Assembly (NCBI GenBank): GCA_028690255.1
Contig: JAQVBP010000011.1
Coordinates: 13,988 to 31,489, forward strand
From: Methanosarcinaceae archaeon
GTDB lineage: Archaea > Halobacteriota > Methanosarcinia > Methanosarcinales > Methanosarcinaceae
Direction: 5' to 3'
DNA length: 17,502 bases
Made by a program: the position numbers and the translations under genes. The number at the start of each line of letters is the position of its first letter. Position 1 is the first letter of the stretch. Shown here piece after piece: positions 1 to 6,446 of this stretch. The notes below the pieces were generated by a model. That model was not told where the DNA came from and made no database searches. It saw only the letters and a program-made list of their open reading frames with translations.

Positions 1-60
1 TTTCTTAATTTTTTGAAATTCGTTTCTTAATATTCGCACTGCTCTATTCTCCAAAATATG

Positions 61-79
61 CCTGCCTATATTCGGCAGG
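61..79 (+). terminator. Possible hairpin terminator of a gene left of the window
   Basis: A 6-bp GC-rich stem, CCTGCC pairing with GGCAGG across a 7-nt AT-rich loop. No long T-run follows directly, so this is a weak candidate; it could equally be an RNA-stability element or have no function. Confidence 0.25.
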
Positions 80-185
80 TTAACATTCAAATCAGATCTT
101 TTTACTGAGGGCGTTTTTGAAATAGTTCTCATAATTGTTCAGAATGGTTTACATATATATCAAACATATATCTCAAAAAAGCAGG

Positions 186-479
186 TTTCAGTATTCAAGA
201 CAGGATTTGTCTGAAATAAAGTTTTTTCTTTGTGTAATCACGAAAAGGCCGCTCGTTTACGCGACCGGTGAGAGCTCCGCTTTCGTCTTTCAAAATAAAT
301 GAACGATTACCGGAAAGTGGGTTTGAGCCACAAAATCAGGAGCCTGGCTGAAGGGGAAGAGTGTACATATCAAACCATATCAAACCGGTCATTGGTGTTG
401 AAAGCCCGGCAAGCCCGGCAAAACATATAATATATATTTGGCCGGGTTTGGAATAAGCCTTTTGAGTCGTCTGGCACGG
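186..479. repeat. Long direct repeat, copy 1
   Basis: This ~294-bp segment aligns along its length with 632-915. Shared landmarks occur in the same order in both copies: the block TTTCAGTATT at the left edge, AAAGGCCGCTCG, GCGACCGGTGAGAGC, a CCGGC/GCCGG pair flanking an AT-rich stretch, and AGCCTTTTGAGTC at the right edge. Positions 249-268 fold into a hairpin (CCG-C-TCGT, loop TTAC, GCGA-C-CGG). The copies differ by many substitutions and small indels, so the duplication is old or the copies arrived separately. No transposase or terminal inverted repeat is visible. Confidence 0.75.
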
Positions 480-631
480 ATTTATGAGCTGAATTTTTTA
501 AACGGATTTGGGCTGATTACTGTGGTTCAGAAAACCCGGGCCCTCAACGGCCGACGCAGGCGGCCGGGCGTTTCAGGAATTCTGTGAAATAAATGCATAC
601 TTTTTCAACTGTTTTTGAGATGAAATGGAGA

Positions 632-915
632 TTTCAGTATTTAAGACAGGTTTTTCTGTGAAGTCAAGTTTTTTTATGTGTGTCATCACGAAAAGGCCGC
701 TCGCTTATGCGACCGGTGAGAGCCCCGTATCTACCTCTCGAAATCACAGAATAATTGCCGAAAATTTGGTCTGATTCGTAAAAATCAGGGTCCCGGTTGA
801 AGTGGAGAAGTGGACATATAAAACCCGGGCCTTGGTGTTGAAGGGCCGGCAAGCTCGAAGAACTAAAAAATATTTGGCCGGTCCTGGCGAAAAGCCTTTT
901 GAGTCCTCTGGCCCG
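632..915. repeat. Long direct repeat, copy 2
   Basis: Second ~284-bp copy of the element at 186-479, starting 446 bp further on. The internal hairpin is at 697-716, with stem TCGC/GCGA where copy 1 has TCGT/GCGA; the U-G versus C-G difference keeps the pairing. On the minus strand both copies can be read in a similar frame over part of their length. The amino-acid differences in the best-conserved block are mostly non-synonymous and indels interrupt the frame, so I do not call a gene. It may be a dispersed Methanosarcina intergenic repeat. Confidence 0.75.
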
Positions 916-1544
916 GTTTTTTGAATCATTAGAAATATGTTCATTCCAGCCTGGCAGGATTGATTGCTTGGATTAGGAAAATACCTCCGAGTATTTAGCT
1001 CAGGGGTAGTTGACTGTTTTGGATCCCTCTTCACTCTGTTTTTGTAGGTGGTATAACAATTTTTGAAACTGTTTTTCCTCCCCAATTTGGGATACGCCTG
1101 TCATGGTAGGTACACAGCCCCTATCTTCGGATATTTATAATACATGATGGAACTTCATACCGGGGGGAATCTTTGTAGGTATCATAACATGTCCAACGTA
1201 GTCAGTTAAGGATATATCACAAAACAAGCTCTGCATATTTCACTTAAATATATTGATTTTCAAGGGCAAGCCCGTCAATTAAGGTTACAATGAGTAATTA
1301 GTTGTTCAGGCAAATCTCGTTGCGAATCTAAGACTTAGGCCGGTCAACCAGAAGCTGTTAAGCAAACCCTAAATGCTTTTGCCGAAGCATTGGCTCCATG
1401 TGGGCCTTATATAACTTATTTTATTTTTTTATCCAAATTTTAGTCAATTATTTTTTACTGTAATATTTAATCTTTGTGTATTTGAACCATATATTTTACT
1501 ATTTATTTATCTAAAAGTGTGAAAATATTCTTCAATTGTATGTA

Positions 1545-1568
1545 TATAACGATCATTCGTTATAAATA
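1545..1568 (+). promoter_or_regulatory. aha operon promoter: TATA box overlapped by a perfect inverted repeat
   Basis: TATAAATA at 1561-1568 is a good archaeal TATA box, predicting a start near 1592 and a leader of about 105 nt. The last four bases of a perfect inverted repeat, TATAACGA (1545-1552), TCAT, TCGTTATA (1557-1564), overlap the TATA box. That is where a dimeric regulator would block TBP, or where it would help recruitment from the BRE side. The leader contains a short possible hairpin (CTAC...GTAG, about 1631-1647). A regulatory role is inferred from position and symmetry only. Confidence 0.6.
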
Positions 1569-1699
1569 CCTTTATCTTATTTCATAAAACCGAAGCTGTT
1601 ATATAGTTCTTTCGCGAAGCATCTGTTAACTACATCCGCTGGAGTAGGTATTTTTTAATTATGTATTTATATACTAAATTCTGAGAGACGGAGATTCAC

Positions 1700-2029
1700 A
1701 TGGCTAAAAATGAAATCTTATCTGAAATTAAAAAAGCAGAAGAGAATGCGAAAAAAATGATTGATGAAGCCATTGAAGCCAAAAACAAGCGCATCTCTGA
1801 CGCCCGGGCTGAAGCCAGGGACATTCTGGCCCAGGCCGAAATCGATGCACACAAAGCTGCACAAGATCGTTTTAAAGCTGGTGAAGCAGAGATCCTGGAG
1901 GAAAGAGATAAGATCGTCAGTGACGGTGAGCAAAACGCATTAGCCATGTCCCAGAGTGCTCAAGCTAATATCGACAAATCCGTCAATTACCTGATACAGG
2001 AGTTTGAGAGGGCGGTCCTTAATGAGTAG
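1700..2029 (+). CDS. ahaH: A1AO ATP synthase subunit H (peripheral stalk)
   Basis: 109 residues, first gene of the ATP synthase operon. Nearly the whole protein is charged, alanine-rich heptad sequence without membrane segments, typical of the A-type H (V-type G) subunit, which forms a right-handed coiled coil with subunit E. The E-H pairs are the peripheral stalks that keep the A1 head from turning with the rotor. The start is set by a GGAG at 1690-1693, 6 nt before the ATG. Its stop overlaps the ahaI start by 8 nt, so the two genes are probably translationally coupled. Assignment comes from the sequence character and operon position and is firm. Confidence 0.93.
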   Translation: MAKNEILSEIKKAEENAKKMIDEAIEAKNKRISDARAEARDILAQAEIDAHKAAQDRFKAGEAEILEERDKIVSDGEQNALAMSQSAQANIDKSVNYLIQEFERAVLNE

Positions 2030-3971
2030 ACCTAAAGAGATGACAAGGGCCGTTATTGTCGGGCATAAAAGTATAATGAAAGAAACTATCAATGCACTGC
2101 ATGATTCGAATCTCTTTCATATCGAAGATTTTGTTGAAGATGATTCTGGTTTCAAGATCGACAAACCCTTTGAAAACGCGGAAGATGTTTCAAAGAAGCT
2201 TGTAAAGATCAGGTCAATTTCCAGTTTTCTGGGAATTGATAAAAAAGAATCGGTTGTTCAGAAATCTGACTCAGTCCTGCGTGAACTTGATTCAAAATTA
2301 GATGAACTGGACAGGTCAATCTCGGCCAAAACAGAAGCAACTATTAAACTCGAGAATGACCTGAAGGAACTGGAGTCCCAGAAAAAGGATCTTCTGCCTT
2401 TCATGTCCATCAATCTGAACTTTGATTACTACCGTGGCTACGAAAACCTGAAGGTTTTTGCAGGCACAATCAAGGGTACCCTGGACGAAAGTCAGCTTTC
2501 AGGCATCACACAGGCCTACGAGCTGTTTTATGACCCACAGGCAAAAACAATTGCATTGTTTGTGGGCAGCACGTCTGCCGACAAAGTCTACGAGTTCCTT
2601 CAGGGTCTTGGCTTTAGAGAACTTAGAGTTCCAGACAGAGGTGGTGTTCCAAGCGAGCTGTTAAAGGTAATCGAACAGAAAGAAGTTGAAATTAAAAGAA
2701 AGATCGAGTCACTTCAGACTGAAATCAACTCCATGAGTGCCAAATACGCAGATTTCATTCTGGCAAGTGACGAAATCCTTAGTATCGAAAGCCAGAAGGC
2801 AGAATTGCCTCTGAGAATCGCCACATCCGCAAACACATTTATTATTGATGGCTGGTCCCTCACTGAGAATTACGATTCTCTGGTCAGCACTGTCAATGAC
2901 GCCACCAATGGGAAGGCCTACATCACCACCCTCGAGATTGACGAAGAGGAAGAGGAGCATGTCCCTGTAGAGTATAACAACTCAAAAGTAGTGGCGCCAC
3001 TGCAGGAGATCATGGACCTGTACTCCAGGCCCAAATACACTGAAATGGACCCCTCAGCAGTTATCTTTATCACTTTCCCGCTGATGTATGGCCTGATTCT
3101 TGGAGACATCGGCTATGCTATGATCCTGGGAGGACTTGCACTGTTTATCAAGAAAGCAGTAAAGTCCGATGCAGTGAAGCCTCTCATGAACATTCTTATC
3201 TACTGTCAGATATCAACTGCTTTCTTTGGAATTATTTACGGTGAGTTCCTAGGTTTCTCTTTAGCGAGCTTACACACTGCACATGGTGTAGTGCCGGGCC
3301 TGATTCCGGGCTGGGAAACCATCACTCTGTTCTCCGGGCTTGGAGGCGAGCATGTAACCTTCCCGGTTCACAGGACTCACATGGTAATGACTATGATTGC
3401 AGCAACTTCCCTCATAGGGTTGCTTCACGTAAACCTCGGGTTCCTGCTCGGATTTTTTAATATCAAGAGGCACCACGGATTTACGCACGCATTCCTTGAA
3501 AAAGGCAGTTGGATCGTAATTGAACTCGGCGCAATCGTGGCAATCGCTGGCTACATGGGCGGTAATTCCATGCTGACAAATGTCGGGGCTGTTGTCGCCG
3601 TGGTCGGAGTTTTGATGCTTACCAAAGGGGAAGGTATCAAAGGGCCGATCGAGTTGCCTTCGCTTGTGGGTAACGCCCTGTCGTATGCCCGTATAATAGC
3701 GGTAGGTCTGTCTTCGATTTACATCGCGAGTACGGTCAATGATATTGTTTTCAAGATGATATGGGTCGATCATTCCAAGATTGGCTTCTTAGCATTAGCT
3801 GCAATAATCGTATTTGTACTCGGTCACGGGTTAAACTCCGTCCTGAGTATTATCGCTCCCGGACTGCACGCACTCAGGCTGCAGTACGTAGAATTCTTTG
3901 GAAAATTCTACGAAGGCGGGGGCAAGAAGTACAACCCATTCGGATACACAAGAAAATATACGGAGGAATAA
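2022..3971 (+). CDS. ahaI: A1AO ATP synthase subunit I (membrane stator, a-type subunit)
   Basis: 649 residues from the ATG at 2022. The first ~340 residues are cytoplasmic, with long coiled-coil stretches (around 80-130 and 215-255) that contact the peripheral stalks. From about 345 there are seven to eight membrane segments (near 345-375, 386-417, 453-480, 494-513, 516-535, 548-571 and 586 onward). The family motif NALSYARIIAVGLSS contains R557, the conserved arginine that faces the rotor carboxylate and is needed for ion flow between the half-channels. The C-terminal block GHGLNSVLSIIAPGLHALRL is also typical. A TTG six codons upstream (2004) is possible, but the ATG has GAGG at 2008-2011 at good spacing. 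Stop precedes ahaK by 4 nt. Confidence 0.95.
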   Translation: MSRPKEMTRAVIVGHKSIMKETINALHDSNLFHIEDFVEDDSGFKIDKPFENAEDVSKKLVKIRSISSFLGIDKKESVVQKSDSVLRELDSKLDELDRSISAKTEATIKLENDLKELESQKKDLLPFMSINLNFDYYRGYENLKVFAGTIKGTLDESQLSGITQAYELFYDPQAKTIALFVGSTSADKVYEFLQGLGFRELRVPDRGGVPSELLKVIEQKEVEIKRKIESLQTEINSMSAKYADFILASDEILSIESQKAELPLRIATSANTFIIDGWSLTENYDSLVSTVNDATNGKAYITTLEIDEEEEEHVPVEYNNSKVVAPLQEIMDLYSRPKYTEMDPSAVIFITFPLMYGLILGDIGYAMILGGLALFIKKAVKSDAVKPLMNILIYCQISTAFFGIIYGEFLGFSLASLHTAHGVVPGLIPGWETITLFSGLGGEHVTFPVHRTHMVMTMIAATSLIGLLHVNLGFLLGFFNIKRHHGFTHAFLEKGSWIVIELGAIVAIAGYMGGNSMLTNVGAVVAVVGVLMLTKGEGIKGPIELPSLVGNALSYARIIAVGLSSIYIASTVNDIVFKMIWVDHSKIGFLALAAIIVFVLGHGLNSVLSIIAPGLHALRLQYVEFFGKFYEGGGKKYNPFGYTRKYTEE

Positions 3972-3975
3972 AAAC

Positions 3976-4230
3976 ATGGTAGATCCAGTAACAGCAACAG
4001 CAGTGGCAGGTCCTATTCTGGACGCAGCAGGAATGAAAGCACTCGGCGCAGCACTCGCAATCACAGTGACCGGTCTTGCATCTGCATGGGCAGAAAAAGA
4101 GATCGGAACCGCAGCAATTGGTGCAATGGCAGAAAACGAAAGCTTATTTGGTAAAGGTCTGATCCTTACTGTCATTCCTGAAACCATCGTTATCTTCGGT
4201 CTTGTCGCTGCATTGCTTATCAACGGATAA
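3976..4230 (+). CDS. ahaK: A1AO ATP synthase proteolipid subunit K (rotor c-ring)
   Basis: 84 residues forming a single hairpin of two membrane helices (about 12-40 and 57-83) with a short polar loop. The ion-binding carboxylate is E69 in helix 2 (motif IPETIVIFG). Many copies form the rotor ring turned by H+ or Na+ flow against AhaI. The protein contains no glutamine, so a Na+ site using Gln as ligand, as in some V-type rings, is not visible; ion specificity cannot be settled from this. GGAGG at 3962-3966 fixes this start rather than an upstream in-frame ATG at 3898 inside ahaI. The gene is followed by a stem-loop array before ahaE, which may help the cell make more of this multi-copy subunit. 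Confidence 0.96.
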   Translation: MVDPVTATAVAGPILDAAGMKALGAALAITVTGLASAWAEKEIGTAAIGAMAENESLFGKGLILTVIPETIVIFGLVAALLING

Positions 4231-4478
4231 ATCGATTTTAAGAGCGGTCCCGCTAATAAATCGATTTTAAGAGCGGTCCCGCTATAAATCGATTTTAAGA
4301 GCGGTCCCCGCTCTTAAATTTCTTAGAGCAACCCTCGCTCTAAGTTCCGTAGGGCATTTTTTCCTGCCCTGAATTCTAGGGCTATCCAATGCTCTGAGTT
4401 TCATAGGGCGCTTTTCTCTGCTCTAGATTATTTGGGGCATTCTTAGCCCTTACCTGCTTAGAGCATCTTTTGCTCTAA
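4228..4478 (+). repeat. Nine-unit array of regularly spaced stem-loops between ahaK and ahaE
   Basis: Nine inverted repeats follow one another with centres near 4248, 4277, 4306, 4333, 4360, 4386, 4414, 4442 and 4468, a spacing of 26-29 nt. The first three units are almost identical 27-28-nt repeats; the first includes the ahaK stop codon. The others have diverged in spacer and loop but keep a stem of core RGRGC/GCYCY. The strongest stems are 4294-4318 (11 bp, 3-nt loop), 4322-4344 (8 bp) and 4458-4478 (8 bp). The middle stem pair is A-U, G-U or G-C in different units, so pairing seems conserved while sequence drifts. The last hairpin ends 7 nt before the ahaE ribosome binding site. Likely roles, all inferred: mRNA processing or stability, or attenuation that sets subunit ratios. 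Confidence 0.9.
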
Positions 4479-4497
4479 TTTATTTGGAGGTGTAAGC

Positions 4498-5049
4498 ATG
4501 GGACTAGAGATCGTTGTTAAGGATATCCAGAATGGTGCGCAGGCCGAAGTTTCCCGCATCAATGCCGATGCTGAAGCAAAGGCATCCGAGTATATAAATG
4601 AGGCCAGGGACACTCAGAAAAAGATGCTCGGGGAGAGCCTTGCGAAGGTAGAAGAGGACCTTCAAAAGTTAAATCAGCAGATTATTTCCAGTGCAAATCT
4701 GGAAGTAAAACGCATTAAGCTTAACAAGCGCAAGGAACTTCTGGATTCTGTTTATAATCAAACCGTCGAAAAAATAAAATCGTTGCCTGCTTCTAAAAAC
4801 GAGGAGCTACTGAAATTTCTGATCGATAAGTATGAAGCCGATGGTGCGAAGATCTATTCATCCAGGGATTCTGAGGAACTTGTCAAAAAGTTATCTTCAA
4901 TAACCTATGCCGGCAACATCAAAAGCATCGGTGGAATCGTCCTTGAAAACGAGGATGGAACAATCAGGTTAGATTACACATATGATTTAATTATTGAAAA
5001 CGTGTATGAACGTTCCTTAAGACAGATTTCAGATATCTTATACGGGTGA
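4498..5049 (+). CDS. ahaE: A1AO ATP synthase subunit E (peripheral stalk)
   Basis: 183 residues. The first ~105 are highly charged heptad sequence that pairs with AhaH; the rest is the globular domain (including the GGIVLENEDGTIRLDYTYD block) that binds the top of the A1 head at AhaB. This matches the V/A-type E subunit in length and architecture. A strong GGAGGTG at 4486-4492, 5 nt before the ATG, stands just after the stem-loop array, so translation is well equipped even if the upstream hairpins reduce read-through. Stop is 6 nt before ahaC. Confidence 0.95.
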   Translation: MGLEIVVKDIQNGAQAEVSRINADAEAKASEYINEARDTQKKMLGESLAKVEEDLQKLNQQIISSANLEVKRIKLNKRKELLDSVYNQTVEKIKSLPASKNEELLKFLIDKYEADGAKIYSSRDSEELVKKLSSITYAGNIKSIGGIVLENEDGTIRLDYTYDLIIENVYERSLRQISDILYG

Positions 5050-5055
5050 TGTTCA

Positions 5056-6141
5056 ATGCGGCTTTTGGAGAAACTCTGGGGAAGAAAAAAATCCTCAAGA
5101 AAATCCGATAAAAAGAAAAAAGGCACTTCTAATTATGCTTATGCCGTAACCCGTGTACGTGCCATGAAGAGCAAGCTTATGCCAAAGGAAACGTACCCCC
5201 GGCTGCTCAACATGAGCATAGACGAAATTACTCGCTTCATAGAAGAGTCTGATTATAAAAGTGACATTGACGAACTGGCAATGAAATACCGCGGTGCGGA
5301 CCTGGCAGAACATGCACTGAACAGGAATCTTGCGTTTACCTATGAAAAATTGCTTCGAATCACCGAAGGAGAACCCAATTACCTGATTTCGGAGTACCTG
5401 AGAAGGTACGATGTATGGAACGTAAAAACCCTTCTCCGCGGGAAACAATATAATGCATCTGTTGAAGATATTCAGGAATCTTTGATATCGGCCGGAGAGT
5501 TTACCTACACATTCCTGTCAGAACTTGCAGGCAAGGAATCCTATCAGGAGATTATTGAAAGCCTGGTGGAAACCGTATATTATCCAATACTGCAGGAATA
5601 TGACGGGACCAACCTGGCAGATATAGAAAACAAACTGGACAAGATGTATTATTCAAGTTTATTCGACGCAATCGGAAAACCAAGGTCCAAAGATCGTAAA
5701 CTCTTTGCCAAATTTGTAAAGCTGGAAGCTGATGTCAAAAATCTTGGTAATCTTTTCAGGCTCAAAAAAGCGGGAGTCGAGCAGCTCGACGAGATCATGC
5801 CTTTGATGATCGAAGGTGGGTTTGCTCTTAATACCGAAAAACTCGCAGCCCTTCCGTATGAAGATTTTGTAGAAGAACTTCGTAATACAGAGTACTGGGA
5901 CGCTATTTCAAGCGTAATGGGTCCTGATATGGATTCCCTGACTGCTCTGGAGAGCAAACTTACGAAATACAGTCTCGAATCTGCTACCACTTATTCGCAT
6001 GTATCTCCGGTCTCAATTGTACCTATAATGGATTATATCATTTATAAGAACAACGAGGTCAATAACCTGCGTATAATTGTACGGGGTAAGGAGGCAGGCC
6101 TCGCGGATACATTGATTAAAGACCAGTTGGTGGTAATCTAA
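5056..6141 (+). CDS. ahaC: A1AO ATP synthase subunit C (rotor-ring adaptor, V-type d homologue)
   Basis: 361 residues, helical, without membrane segments. It belongs to the V-type d / A-type C family, a funnel-shaped protein that sits on the AhaK ring and receives the central stalk (D and F). The N-terminus has an unusually basic tract at residues 10-23 (RKKSSRKSDKKKKG) before the family domain begins near TSNYAYAVTRVRAMKSKL. A GGGTGAT just upstream of the ATG is the probable ribosome binding site and overlaps the ahaE stop. The ahaC stop shares one base with the ahaF start, which suggests coupled translation. Confidence 0.94.
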   Translation: MRLLEKLWGRKKSSRKSDKKKKGTSNYAYAVTRVRAMKSKLMPKETYPRLLNMSIDEITRFIEESDYKSDIDELAMKYRGADLAEHALNRNLAFTYEKLLRITEGEPNYLISEYLRRYDVWNVKTLLRGKQYNASVEDIQESLISAGEFTYTFLSELAGKESYQEIIESLVETVYYPILQEYDGTNLADIENKLDKMYYSSLFDAIGKPRSKDRKLFAKFVKLEADVKNLGNLFRLKKAGVEQLDEIMPLMIEGGFALNTEKLAALPYEDFVEELRNTEYWDAISSVMGPDMDSLTALESKLTKYSLESATTYSHVSPVSIVPIMDYIIYKNNEVNNLRIIVRGKEAGLADTLIKDQLVVI

Positions 6142-6446
6142 TGGAATTGGCAGTGATCGGAAAAAGCGAGTTTGTCACGGGTTTCAGGCTAGCTGGTATC
6201 AAAAAGATCTATGAAACTATTGATATCGAGGCGGCCGAGTCCGCGGTAAAAGAAGTGCTTGATGACAAAAATGTCGGAATTATTGTAATGCACAATGATG
6301 ACATTGCTAATCTGCCGGAAATTGTGGCTAAAAGCTTGAATGAGTCCATTCAGCCTACAGTGGTAGCTCTAGGAGGCAGTGGAGAAGGCTCAACGAGTTT
6401 AAGAGATAAAATCAAACAAGCGGTAGGTGTTGATCTGTGGAAGTAA
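6141..6446 (+). CDS. ahaF: A1AO ATP synthase subunit F (central stalk)
   Basis: 101 residues. The Rossmann-like N-terminal part (MELAVIGKSEFVTGFRLAGI, then VGIIVMHNDDIANLP) is typical of V/A-type subunit F, which binds AhaD in the rotating central stalk. The flexible C-terminal tail (from about residue 80) can reach the catalytic head in homologues. The ATG overlaps the ahaC stop by 1 nt, and its own last 10 nt overlap the GTG start of ahaA, giving a tightly coupled C-F-A block. Confidence 0.94.
   Translation: MELAVIGKSEFVTGFRLAGIKKIYETIDIEAAESAVKEVLDDKNVGIIVMHNDDIANLPEIVAKSLNESIQPTVVALGGSGEGSTSLRDKIKQAVGVDLWK

Larger units (their letters stand above)
1..1544. other. Gene-poor intergenic region upstream of the aha operon
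   Basis: I see no convincing protein-coding gene here. Open frames on the minus strand in 664-1085 lie inside a repeat, lack a clear ribosome binding site and have no recognisable domain. The stretch holds a hairpin at 61-79 (CCTGCC/GGCAGG, 7-nt loop) that could end a gene lying left of the window, two long diverged direct repeats (listed separately), and a GC-rich hairpin around 549-567 (CGGCCG on both arms). The part from about 1390 to 1540 is very AT-rich and leads into the aha promoter. Confidence 0.6.

Noticed and set aside
549..567. GC-rich hairpin CGGCCG...CGGCCG as terminator
   Set aside because: No T-run follows and no gene lies upstream; it may only be part of the GC islands near the repeats.
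744..1085. 113-codon minus-strand open frame
   Set aside because: It lies within and beside the diverged repeat, has no clear ribosome binding site or domain, and copy 1 of the repeat does not preserve the frame.
1144..1209. 21-codon frame MMELHTGG... after a TATA-like TATTTATAATA
   Set aside because: The TATA-like box is too near the ATG, no ribosome binding site is seen, and no conserved feature supports a peptide.
4228..4478. CRISPR array in the ahaK-ahaE gap
   Set aside because: Units are ~28 nt tandem hairpins with only 6-8 nt between stems, no unique spacers of 30-40 nt, and no cas genes.
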